Shown: piece after piece, positions 26,418-34,814 of the stretch
Numbering within the stretch: the stretch's first letter is position 1
How the letters are laid out: every line of letters begins with the position of its first letter
Source: Vibrio azureus
GTDB lineage: Bacteria > Pseudomonadota > Gammaproteobacteria > Enterobacterales > Vibrionaceae
Direction of reading: 5' to 3'
Length of the DNA stretch: 64,000 nt
NCBI RefSeq assembly: GCF_002849855.1
Contig: NZ_CP018616.1
Location: forward strand, 2,356,001-2,420,000
Position numbers and translations under genes: made by a program
The notes under the pieces: model-generated
What the model was told of the DNA's origin: nothing
What the model saw: the letters and a program-made list of their open reading frames with translations, nothing else
The model's database searches: none

Positions 26418-27386
26418 TCACACCTCAATATTAATGATGCGACGAATCCATAACGAGCCAATAAATAGCGAGACTATCCCGCCAATAATCATTTTGACCC
26501 CCATAGGACTCGTATGAAGCAAGGCAATATATTCGGGTCGAATGAGAGAAATCACCACATACATGGCGAATGGCGCTAACATCAGAACCCAGGCAGACAT
26601 CCGAGACTCTGCAGAAATGGTTTTAATCTTACGTGCTAATTTAAATCGAGCCCGCAGTATTTGAGAGAGTTTTTCTATGTTCTCAACGAGGTTTCCTCCG
26701 GTTTCTTTTTGCAGTAGAACCGCACTAGAAAAGGCAAGCAAAGACACCGTAGGGACACGTTCAGACATTTGCAATACCGCCAAGCGCAAGTCATAGCCAT
26801 AGTTAAGTAGATTAAAGGTATTGAGAAATTCTGGGCCTAGGGGAGCGTTCATTTCTCTACCCACTTCCCCAAAAGCATGGTTAATCGGCTGCCCTGCTTG
26901 CAAAACTCGTTTGATAATATCCAAAGCTTCGGGAAGCTGCTCTTCAAACTGCATTAAGCGATCACTGATCCTTTTTTTGAGATAAGCGAATACCACAATA
27001 CAACTTACGCCTCCTCCACCAAAACTGATATACCAAGTTTGACCAAACAAAAAAAGGGCCAATGTAACACCGCTAAATAGCAACAAAACCCAGCCCAGAA
27101 ACTGGCTTAAACTTAGTGATAGACCTGCTAAAGTGAGCATATTGCTCAATCGTTCTAGAAATCGAAAATGACTTAACCAACGAACAAAAAAAGGCTCATT
27201 TTCTAACGTATTGCCTTTTAAAATAGAAATATTTTCTTCCGTATTCTTTGTTTCCTGATTCTCTATCCGAGCTAAAATTTTTTGACGCTTTATTTTTTCT
27301 CTAGCAGAAGGAAAAATAAGTGCCTGGCTAACAAAGAAAATGGAAAAAAACAGCAGAACCAAAAATAACAGTAACTCACCATCCAT
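26418..27386 (-). CDS. tadB: TadB, inner-membrane platform protein of the Flp/Tad pilus
   Basis: TadB is a GspF-domain membrane protein of 322 residues and a partner of TadC. It has an N-terminal helix, two mid-protein helices near residues 100-140 and a C-terminal pair. LPEALDIIKRVLQAGQPINH and ETGGNLVENIEKLSQILRAR are characteristic. ATG 27386 is preferred to a GTG three codons upstream because AGGAG lies 8 nt before it. The gene starts just after the tadA stop and is translationally close to it. Confidence 0.9.
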   Translation of the reverse strand: MDGELLLFLVLLFFSIFFVSQALIFPSAREKIKRQKILARIENQETKNTEENISILKGNTLENEPFFVRWLSHFRFLERLSNMLTLAGLSLSLSQFLGWVLLLFSGVTLALFLFGQTWYISFGGGGVSCIVVFAYLKKRISDRLMQFEEQLPEALDIIKRVLQAGQPINHAFGEVGREMNAPLGPEFLNTFNLLNYGYDLRLAVLQMSERVPTVSLLAFSSAVLLQKETGGNLVENIEKLSQILRARFKLARKIKTISAESRMSAWVLMLAPFAMYVVISLIRPEYIALLHTSPMGVKMIIGGIVSLFIGSLWIRRIINIEV

Positions 27387-27397
27387 AGAGTGCACTC

Positions 27398-28846
27398 CTA
27401 TTGAGATTTATCCTGATAAATGTCATAGGGCAAATCTAAACCACGTTTGGTGAGGCGGTCATGGCAACTTGGCACCACGCCTGTTGCTTGATAACTCCCT
27501 TGCACATTACCTTTACTATCAACACCAGTGCGCTGAAAATGAAAGATCTCGGACATAGTAATCACTTCGCCTTCCATTCCATTCACTTCCTGTATACTGA
27601 CCATGCGACGTTTACCATCTTCCTGACGTTCCATTTGCACCACAAGATGAATGGCGGAGGTAATCTGAGCTCTTAAGTTCTTAGTCGATACATTCCAACC
27701 AGCCATGGAGAATAAATTTTCGATACGACTCAAAGCATCACGAGGAGTATTCGCATGAATGGTCGCAAGAGAGCCGTCATGTCCAGTATTCATGGCAGCC
27801 AACATATCAACAGCTTCCGCACCTCGAACCTCACCAATAACAATGCGATCAGGTCTCATCCGTAGCGAATTTTTCACTAACTCTCTCTGTGATATTTCAC
27901 CTTTACCTTCAATGTTGGCAGGGCGTGTTTCAAGACGAATAATGTGTGGCTGTTGAAGTTGAAGCTCTGCTGAGTCTTCGATGGTTACGATGCGTTGATC
28001 ACTAGGAATAAAACTGGAAAGAATGTTTAACGTGGTGGTTTTCCCCGAACCAGTCCCACCTGAAATTAAAATATTCATTTCACCTACAACTGCAGCATTG
28101 AGAAACTGCCCCATTTCAGGAGAGAGTGAATGAATCGCAAGCAGGTTATCCATATTGAGTCGCTCAACCGCGAAACGCCGAATCGACACAGAAGGGCCAT
28201 CTATTGCAAGAGGAGGGATGATGGCATTAAACCGAGAGCCATCCTTCAAACGGGCATCGACCATTGGCGAGGCTTCATCAATCCGTCGTCCTACTTGGCC
28301 TACAATTCGATCAATAATATTACGTAGATGACGTTCATCCAGAAAAGTGTGATGGGTTTTTTCTAACTTACCAAAACGTTCAACATAAATATTCTTAGGG
28401 CCATTGACGAGAATATCAGAAATGGTTGAATCGGCTAAAAGAGGTTCAAGAGGTCCCAAGCCGAAAACTTCATCTTCTATTTGATGAATAACACGCAAGC
28501 GGGCCTCGGAGCTTAAGGGGTACATTTGGTCTTCAGCAATTAAAATCCCTATCGCTTCTTTTAATTCCTTTTTAGCTCTCTCCTCTTGTAAATGAGCCAA
28601 TAAACCAAGATCAAGCGTGTCCAGCAGTTTTTTGTGGTAATAATGTTTTATCTCAAGATCATTTTCTAGCTGCTTCTTTTGCTTATCAACGGCGACTGAT
28701 TGAGCCTCTGATACAGAAGGTTCCTCTTGAACAACGACAGGGGCATCGTCTGTAACCAAGTTATCTTCCCTTTGAAGCAATTCCTGTTGTTTTCCTTTCT
28801 CTGCTGGCTGAAACCCACTGCCCACATTTTTTCGTTTAAAAAACAT
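27398..28846 (-). CDS. tadA: TadA (CpaF), secretion ATPase of the Flp/Tad pilus
   Basis: This type II/IV secretion ATPase of 482 residues powers assembly, and in some systems retraction, of Flp pili. A variable charged N-terminus of about 130 residues precedes the conserved core. The core contains GPLEPLLADSTISDILVNG, the Walker A motif ISGGTGSGKTTTLN, the Asp box, GEVRGAEAVDMLAAMNTGHDG and the His box SLATIHANTPRDA. ATG 28846 follows AAGGGGGCGAG; an upstream TTG reading is less likely. It lies between tadZ and tadB. Confidence 0.95.
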   Translation of the reverse strand: MFFKRKNVGSGFQPAEKGKQQELLQREDNLVTDDAPVVVQEEPSVSEAQSVAVDKQKKQLENDLEIKHYYHKKLLDTLDLGLLAHLQEERAKKELKEAIGILIAEDQMYPLSSEARLRVIHQIEDEVFGLGPLEPLLADSTISDILVNGPKNIYVERFGKLEKTHHTFLDERHLRNIIDRIVGQVGRRIDEASPMVDARLKDGSRFNAIIPPLAIDGPSVSIRRFAVERLNMDNLLAIHSLSPEMGQFLNAAVVGEMNILISGGTGSGKTTTLNILSSFIPSDQRIVTIEDSAELQLQQPHIIRLETRPANIEGKGEISQRELVKNSLRMRPDRIVIGEVRGAEAVDMLAAMNTGHDGSLATIHANTPRDALSRIENLFSMAGWNVSTKNLRAQITSAIHLVVQMERQEDGKRRMVSIQEVNGMEGEVITMSEIFHFQRTGVDSKGNVQGSYQATGVVPSCHDRLTKRGLDLPYDIYQDKSQ

Positions 28847-28864
28847 CTCGCCCCCTTCATTCAA

Positions 28865-30070
28865 TTAGGAAAACAGCCTTTTCAACCAACCTTGTGATGC
28901 ATTCCCCGGAGACTCTAATGAATGAGCCATGTCGAATAAGACGGATGTTATTTGTCTACTCTTTTTCGAATTCACTATAGGAGTGCCCATATTCGTGCTC
29001 TCGACCATCGCTAAAAAATCATTCGGCACGACATAAACGTTGAGCTGCCCAACCGTGTTAAGAATATCTTTAACCGATATACTCATTTTTTTACTGAAAC
29101 GATTCACGATCAGTTTGATTTGCTCACGTCTTAAATCATAGTTCAGTTCTAAGGTGCGCAAATAATGAAGAGCATGCTTAACTGTAGTGACATTTTGTTG
29201 CATGACGAGAAAGGCATAAGACGCAACAGAGATGATAGGCTGAAAAACCTGTCTAACACCTTGTGACATATCAATAATAATATGAGAGTAGTAACGTCTA
29301 AGATGTAAAATCAACTCACAAATCTGGGATGCATCGCAGCTATTGTCAAAAGCACTGCCTTGTTCGAAGCCTAAATAATAAAGTCCAGAGGAAAGTTGAT
29401 GCACCATCGTATCTAGCGACAATTCATCCAAATCATTCATTGCCCCCAGTACGTCCTCTATGCTGTATTTGGGGTTGCAGTTTAGATAATCGGAAGAATC
29501 GCTAAATTGTGGGTCAAGATCGATAAAAAGAACCTTATGCTTGGAATAAGAACTCAGTGCCGTCGCAGTATTGATGGCTAAAGTGGTCGCTCCAGATCCT
29601 CCTTTAGCATTAATAAACAAAGAAATATTACCTAAATTAAAAGTCTGGGCTTTTTCTTCCGCGAGTTCTTGTAACATTGGATAGAGTTCATCAAATTTCA
29701 CTAACAAAGAAAAATAATCTGTCGCCCCTAAACGTATGGCCATTTTCAGAGCATCGGTGTCATTTTCATGCCCAAATACGACCAAAGCTGTCTGGCTATT
29801 TTGCAGGTGGCTCTCTTTTGAGAAAACATCCGTTACTTTTTGCGCCCAATGATCACCGACTTCAATATAGATAAGATCAGGTAAAGCGTGAGACTTCATG
29901 CAACCAAGTTCAAACTCAGATAATTCGATGCAGTTTAATTGGATATTAGGGCACCGGGACAATAGCTCTTGTAGATGATTTTTTAGGCCCACAGAAGAAT
30001 AGACAATCATGAGTGATAAGCTGGTTTTGAGCTTATTAGACTTTGCATCCGGATGTTTGATTGGCTTCAT
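28865..30070 (-). CDS. tadZ: TadZ (CpaE), pilus-localisation ATPase
   Basis: TadZ is a ParA/MinD-like protein of 401 residues that marks the site of Tad pilus assembly. The first 130 residues form an atypical receiver-like domain (DLIYIEVGDHWAQ, ATDYFSLLVKFDELYPM). The ATPase domain follows with a deviant Walker A, INAKGGSGATTLAIN, and the Walker A' motif VLFIDLDPQFSDSSDYL. The signature Lys of the deviant motif is present, so ATP-dependent dimerisation is likely. It ends 18 bp before the tadA start. Confidence 0.9.
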   Translation of the reverse strand: MKPIKHPDAKSNKLKTSLSLMIVYSSVGLKNHLQELLSRCPNIQLNCIELSEFELGCMKSHALPDLIYIEVGDHWAQKVTDVFSKESHLQNSQTALVVFGHENDTDALKMAIRLGATDYFSLLVKFDELYPMLQELAEEKAQTFNLGNISLFINAKGGSGATTLAINTATALSSYSKHKVLFIDLDPQFSDSSDYLNCNPKYSIEDVLGAMNDLDELSLDTMVHQLSSGLYYLGFEQGSAFDNSCDASQICELILHLRRYYSHIIIDMSQGVRQVFQPIISVASYAFLVMQQNVTTVKHALHYLRTLELNYDLRREQIKLIVNRFSKKMSISVKDILNTVGQLNVYVVPNDFLAMVESTNMGTPIVNSKKSRQITSVLFDMAHSLESPGNASQGWLKRLFS

Positions 30071-30085
30071 CGTGTAAAAACCTCA

Positions 30086-30634
30086 TTAGCAATCTTCAAT
30101 AGTACTCCCACCTTCAGGTCTTAAAATACCAAGACTTTCAGCCGGCAAAATGGTTTCAAAAGCCGGGGTTACTCCAACTGCATCAATCAAAATAGATAAG
30201 AGAAAGAATTGAAAAGTATAGTTAACCGCTTCTGCTTTTACATATTTAATCTCCGCAAGCGTCGCGGATAAACTGCTTTGATTGGCTGGCGGTGAGGTAA
30301 AAAAGCCCGAGACATTAACACTTATTCCATCGGTGTCTAAATAGGTAATTTCAACATTATCCGCTGTAAAACCAGTAGGATATAAGTTTGCAATAGAGGG
30401 AAGTTGAGGAATATCATCACGATCAGCAATATAACAAACAGCAGCTAAACGTGCCGATCTACGCGTTACCTCATTCACCATTTGAACAGAAAAGAAATAC
30501 AACGCAAATTCGATAATCATAAAAATCATTAACAACACCGCCAGTGCAATCAAAGAGAATTCAATTTGCGTCACGCCTCGCTGCTTTGAAGCAAAGGATT
30601 TAGACAAAGATACTTTTGCTGGGCAAACTCTCAT
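30086..30634 (-). CDS. tadF: TadF-like minor pseudopilin
   Basis: This 182-residue protein has a short basic leader and then QRGVTQIEFSLIALAVLLM, a prepilin-like motif with Gly before the hydrophobic helix and Glu at about +5. The remainder would be periplasmic and contains two Cys. TadE/TadF pseudopilins are processed by TadV and prime pilus assembly. Its ATG overlaps the stop of the preceding tadE gene by 4 bp (ATGA), which suggests coupled translation. TadE and TadF cannot be told apart with certainty here; the assignment follows gene order. Confidence 0.8.
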   Translation of the reverse strand: MRVCPAKVSLSKSFASKQRGVTQIEFSLIALAVLLMIFMIIEFALYFFSVQMVNEVTRRSARLAAVCYIADRDDIPQLPSIANLYPTGFTADNVEITYLDTDGISVNVSGFFTSPPANQSSLSATLAEIKYVKAEAVNYTFQFFLLSILIDAVGVTPAFETILPAESLGILRPEGGSTIEDC

Positions 30635-31080
30635 GGGCTTACCCTCATCGTTGCCGTCGCAACAATATCAAACTGCAGGTTTTGCTCGGTAAAAGGCAAT
30701 TGGGCAAAAATAGGGGAGTACTGGTAAGTCGCTGAAACAACAACCGCCTTATTACTGTCGGTTGGTGGCGTTATCGAAATATCTTCAGCTGTGATCGTAT
30801 CAATAATCGGGGTGATACTTGCCGTTGGGTGGCCATACATAACAAAGTTTTTTATCTTTGTTTCATCTGCAATGGTATCTAATGTCAATGTCCCATAGGT
30901 ATCCATCACGGCATAACGAACACCGCCATGTAAGGCTTTATTTAACGTAGTGTATTCAATAAAAACTCTGCAGACATCAATCACTAATACCACCAACATC
31001 AGTAATACCGGGAGCACAATGATAAACTCTAGTGCGGCGATTCCTCTCGATTTGAACGATGAACGTAATAGCGTTGGCAT
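30631..31080 (-). CDS. tadE: TadE-like minor pseudopilin
   Basis: This 149-residue pseudopilin has a basic leader and SRGIAALEFIIVLPVLLMLV, the TadE-family class III prepilin motif with cleavage expected after Gly and Glu at +5. The long hydrophobic helix continues to about residue 38. The rest is periplasmic. Its ATG directly abuts the tadG stop and its own stop overlaps the tadF start, so the three small pilin-like genes are tightly coupled. Confidence 0.85.
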   Translation of the reverse strand: MPTLLRSSFKSRGIAALEFIIVLPVLLMLVVLVIDVCRVFIEYTTLNKALHGGVRYAVMDTYGTLTLDTIADETKIKNFVMYGHPTASITPIIDTITAEDISITPPTDSNKAVVVSATYQYSPIFAQLPFTEQNLQFDIVATATMRVSP

Positions 31081-32325
31081 CTAAGCCGCTCCACTCATTG
31101 GATCTTTATAAAGCTGTATCCGATAGAACCCCTTATCACTCGCTTCTAACCCCGCCGAACCATTGTTAATCAAGCAATTACTTAAGAATTGCCCAAAGAC
31201 CGCCGCATCACCAGATTTGTTCACTTGCTGTAATAAAAAAAAGCAACCAAACCCAAGAATTTCAAATTCTGTACGCCCAGTTGAAGCGGTACAATCAACA
31301 ATAGGAATACGTAATATTCGCCGCTCGTTTGCACCGCCATCACCAGTATACTGCTGCGCATCACATACCCCACCCTGTTCACAATTTCTTAACTCTTGTA
31401 AATAATCTGCGTAGTACCAATCACCAGCGTATTCACTCCCTGACTGTGCAAGAACATTAGGCTGCTTGACGTATTTATCTGGCAAAACTTCTCCGTCATT
31501 TTTTATTGGGCCAGAAAAGTCATTTAGCCTGACATTTAACCCTTGAGCGACAGGGCCCGTGCTGTTACCCGGCTTGGTTTGAATCAATTGACCTATGCTG
31601 GCACAACCATTGTAAGCACCGGAAAGGGATTCTCTCACCATCGCAGCCCCACTATTACCCGTCTCTTGCCCAAAATCGAGTAATTGAAAATTTCCAGGGC
31701 CCATATCCGTATTATTTTGATCGCCGACTTTAAGTTCATGCACTAACGAAGGGGCTCTATCAGTTATCGGCTCGTATCCTGCTGGCTGATAACCCCATGC
31801 CTGATCGCTATCACTCGTCGTATCCCCACAGATCGCAATGGGAGTAAGATTACAGCTGTACTGCATCCCCGCACTTCGCCCAGCCATCGCACTCGCAGAA
31901 ATATATTTATCAACGCCAAATAAACCGCTTAGATACTGCGTCAACGCTAAATTGGAGACCGAAACACGAACATAAACATCGTCTTGCTCAATGGAATGAA
32001 CGAAATTTGTCGCCGTATAAAAATTAAGGCGATCGACAGAAAAGGAGACCGTAGTATGGTCAGCCATAAAATTTAATTCTGAATTTCCAGCTGAGTCCGA
32101 TATACCGTCGAGAGTGCTGAGTACTACCGTCTCCGCAGTGAATACACTTCCTGTACTATCGACACTTAATGCTCCAGCTAATGCTGCAGCATCAACCGCA
32201 TTTTGCAGACGAGTTTTATTCAAGACTTGATGATTCAAGTCGATAGCAAAAGCAGCGACACCCAATAAAATCAGCAAAACCATACTGAATAAAACTAAGG
32301 TAATACCTCGTTGATGCTGCCTCAC
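31081..32325 (-). CDS. tadG: TadG-like Flp pilus assembly protein
   Basis: This 414-residue protein has a single N-terminal hydrophobic segment (QRGITLVLFSMVLLILLGVA) followed by LNHQVLNKTRLQNAVDAAALAGA, the TadE/TadG-like pattern. The periplasmic region holds about ten Cys, so disulfides are likely. TadG is thought to anchor the pilus in the envelope. The start is a GTG, clearly set by AAGGAGG 5 nt upstream. It lacks an obvious von Willebrand domain, so this is the shorter class of TadG. Confidence 0.82.
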   Translation of the reverse strand: MRQHQRGITLVLFSMVLLILLGVAAFAIDLNHQVLNKTRLQNAVDAAALAGALSVDSTGSVFTAETVVLSTLDGISDSAGNSELNFMADHTTVSFSVDRLNFYTATNFVHSIEQDDVYVRVSVSNLALTQYLSGLFGVDKYISASAMAGRSAGMQYSCNLTPIAICGDTTSDSDQAWGYQPAGYEPITDRAPSLVHELKVGDQNNTDMGPGNFQLLDFGQETGNSGAAMVRESLSGAYNGCASIGQLIQTKPGNSTGPVAQGLNVRLNDFSGPIKNDGEVLPDKYVKQPNVLAQSGSEYAGDWYYADYLQELRNCEQGGVCDAQQYTGDGGANERRILRIPIVDCTASTGRTEFEILGFGCFFLLQQVNKSGDAAVFGQFLSNCLINNGSAGLEASDKGFYRIQLYKDPMSGAA

Positions 32326-32346
32326 TTTCCCTCCTTAACAACGACC

Positions 32347-32568
32347 TCATTGCTGTTGAGTGACACCATTGCGCTGATATATTTCCATGCTCACTTGAGT
32401 TCTTTGCCCATTACCCTCAGGTAAAAAGTGCAGATTTGAATGCCAGGCGTTTGGATCCAAAGTTTGCTCAGAACGTAACTGATTCAACGAGGTTCCTAAT
32501 TGGGGAGGATGTGCACACCCACATAAAGCCAATGCCAAACCAACTGCTGTCCACTTTATTGTTAACAT
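32347..32568 (-). CDS. small lipoprotein of the tad locus, 73 residues
   Basis: The N-terminus MLTIKWTAVGLALALCGC is a lipoprotein signal peptide with lipobox LCGC (Cys at 18). The mature part is about 55 residues and hydrophilic, with no family I recognise. A run of GGAGG lies directly before the ATG. It is encoded between the secretin gene rcpA and tadG on the same strand, 12 bp after rcpA. By position it could be a pilotin or RcpB-like partner of the secretin; this is inference from context. Confidence 0.75.
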   Translation of the reverse strand: MLTIKWTAVGLALALCGCAHPPQLGTSLNQLRSEQTLDPNAWHSNLHFLPEGNGQRTQVSMEIYQRNGVTQQQ

Positions 32569-32580
32569 CCTCCTCCCCCT

Positions 32581-34053
32581 TTATAAACTATGACCAAACT
32601 TACCTTCCGAGCCTGCATCATAGATGTTGTAGAGCTGATAATTTTCGCTTGGTACTTCTTCCTCAATACCATAAAGTTGATACTTTTCTATATCTAATTT
32701 TGCCCCTTTACCTAGCAGATAAAATTCGACATCGTTGGGACTGATAAACCCATCTGTTGGTAAGGTGATACGACGACGGTCGATAGGTGTCGCCAGCTTA
32801 GGCGTCACTAAAATGACCAATTCTGTTTCCCCTGAAGTAAAGGCTTCGCTTTTAAACAGACGGCCTAAAATCGGTAAATCACTTGCGCCAGGTAAACCAT
32901 CAGAAACATTCCGAGCATTTTCACTTAACAGACCTGCGATACCGATTGTTTGTCCATCGGCTAATTCAATGGTTGTTTTCGCGCTGCGTTTGGTAATTGG
33001 AGGAATAAAAAAGGTGGAGTTCACTTCATTTGGATTAAATGTCAGCACACCAGAGTTGGCAATCTCGCTGACATTCACGTTCATTTTTAAGTTGATTCTT
33101 TTATCACTCAAGATATAAGGCACAAAGTCCAGTTGAACGCCATATTCCTTATAATCGATCGTCACACCATCAGCGCTGGGGACAGGGATTGGAAACTCTC
33201 CACCAGCGACAAATTCGGCTGAAGTGCCGCTTAAAGCCGTGAGGCTAGGCTCTGCTAAAATTTTGGCTACGCCATTTTGCCGAGCAATATCCAAAGCAAA
33301 TGAGAAAAGCGTATTGCTGTCGATAAATGCCCCTAAAAAGCCAAACTCTTCGACATTCTGAGAGGGGAAAATTGGAGCAATACCCTCGACTCCTCCGCCC
33401 GTGGTCGTGCCTCCCCAGCTGAAATCCCCACCTTTTTGAAAGAAGTGGAAATTTGAGTCAAAGCGACGCACTAATGAACGTTGAACTTCCGCAACCGTGA
33501 CTTCCAACGTTACTTGTTGTGCTCCACCAATTGTCATCAAGTTGACAATATCAGAGGCATCTTTTGAATCCCTCTGTTGTGACTGAGCGTCGTAGCCGGA
33601 CTGCTCACTCGACACATAGGCCTTAGCTAATTTTATTGCGGTATCCATGTTCTGTTGGTTACTTACTAACCCTTTAAGCACTACGGTGTTCTGAGCGCTA
33701 TAAACTTCGATATTATCATGAGGGAGAAACTGATGGAGCTTGGATTTTAACGTGTTTAAATCGTGCGTTACTTCAACATTAAACTTTTCAATCACTCGAC
33801 CACGCCTATCCCAAACCGATACATTAGTCGATCCTTTATTTTTACCGATGATATACAGTTCCTTAGAACGTAAAACCATGAGATCCAAGATATTAGGGTC
33901 GCCTAACGTCACTTTTTGGGCCTTGCCAGATAACAGGACTTGTATGGAGTGATGTTGAGCGACTGTGAGAATATTTGTCGATGAACGTGAAGTGGCTTGG
34001 CCAACAAAACTCAATGACATTAGCAAAACAAACAAGCATAAAACCTTTTTCAT
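32581..34053 (-). CDS. rcpA: RcpA (CpaC), secretin of the Flp/Tad pilus
   Basis: This is an outer-membrane secretin of 490 residues. A signal peptide (MKKVLCLFVLLMSLSFVGQA) is followed by the pilus-assembly N-domain (QVLLSGKAQKVTLGDPNIL) and a BON-like region near residue 110. The C-terminal secretin domain contains GVAKILAEPSLTALSGT, FVAGGEFPIPVP and ETELVILVTPKLATPI. A TTG one codon upstream could also start the frame. It forms the export pore for the Flp fibre and lies directly after rcpC. Confidence 0.92.
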   Translation of the reverse strand: MKKVLCLFVLLMSLSFVGQATSRSSTNILTVAQHHSIQVLLSGKAQKVTLGDPNILDLMVLRSKELYIIGKNKGSTNVSVWDRRGRVIEKFNVEVTHDLNTLKSKLHQFLPHDNIEVYSAQNTVVLKGLVSNQQNMDTAIKLAKAYVSSEQSGYDAQSQQRDSKDASDIVNLMTIGGAQQVTLEVTVAEVQRSLVRRFDSNFHFFQKGGDFSWGGTTTGGGVEGIAPIFPSQNVEEFGFLGAFIDSNTLFSFALDIARQNGVAKILAEPSLTALSGTSAEFVAGGEFPIPVPSADGVTIDYKEYGVQLDFVPYILSDKRINLKMNVNVSEIANSGVLTFNPNEVNSTFFIPPITKRSAKTTIELADGQTIGIAGLLSENARNVSDGLPGASDLPILGRLFKSEAFTSGETELVILVTPKLATPIDRRRITLPTDGFISPNDVEFYLLGKGAKLDIEKYQLYGIEEEVPSENYQLYNIYDAGSEGKFGHSL

Positions 34054-34058
34054 CAACG

Positions 34059-34814
34059 TTAATCCCTTACTCGAATACTGGATACATTCGTTCCTTTGAT
34101 AATAGTCACTTTAGGACGAGATACTGGCTTGCTGATTGAAGTTGGTTGGTCTATTTCATGAGGGTTCCGTAGCGCAAGCTGGATATTCCCTTTACTGTTC
34201 GCTGATAGCAGCTTTTTCGCCTGTTGAGGTGAAACCTCAAGCGTCACAGCTCGAACAATAACAGGTTTGTTATCATTGGTTTTGGCCGTTTGATCCACGG
34301 CTAATACTTTAATATTCGTTAATATTGTTTTCGTTACCGCCTGTTTACCTTGATGGGTCAACGTTGTGTTTAAAATATCGACTTTATTGCCTGGTAATAA
34401 AAAACCAGCCACACCAATCACATCGTTAACACGAATCGTAATGGCTCTTTTATTTTCTGAAATCAGCGCCGCTAACGTTGCCCCTTCCCCTGGTTGCGCC
34501 AATCGACTCCTATGAATCATCTCACCAGCATAAATGGTGGCCGCAACGACGCTTCCTTCATTTAACGTCTCTTCCGTTAATGTTTGTTCATTCACCCAGC
34601 TGATTTCCATCAATTTGGATTCAATATGTTTATCCTCCAGTACTGTCCCTGGCTCAAGGTCCATTGTTGATATCAACACTGGTACGCGTTCAACTTCCTC
34701 AACGACGGCTTTTTGCTGCTTTTTTCCATCTAGCCATTGCTTCGCGATAAAAACAGCAGCTAAGCCTAGTATCAGTGAGAGCAGTAGTAATAACCCAACC
34801 TGTCGTCTACTCAT
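34059..34814 (-). CDS. rcpC: RcpC (CpaB), Flp pilus assembly protein
   Basis: This 251-residue protein has an N-terminal membrane anchor (residues 6-25) and then a SAF domain (VLISTMDLEPGTVLEDKHIE, GSVVAATIYAGEMIHRSRLA). The RcpC/CpaB C-terminal part (ITIRVNDVIGVAGFLLPGNKVDIL) follows. It is a periplasmic partner of the secretin. Its ATG overlaps the stop of the upstream AAA+ ATPase gene by 4 bp, so that gene is translationally coupled to the pilus operon. Confidence 0.9.
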   Translation of the reverse strand: MSRRQVGLLLLLSLILGLAAVFIAKQWLDGKKQQKAVVEEVERVPVLISTMDLEPGTVLEDKHIESKLMEISWVNEQTLTEETLNEGSVVAATIYAGEMIHRSRLAQPGEGATLAALISENKRAITIRVNDVIGVAGFLLPGNKVDILNTTLTHQGKQAVTKTILTNIKVLAVDQTAKTNDNKPVIVRAVTLEVSPQQAKKLLSANSKGNIQLALRNPHEIDQPTSISKPVSRPKVTIIKGTNVSSIRVRD

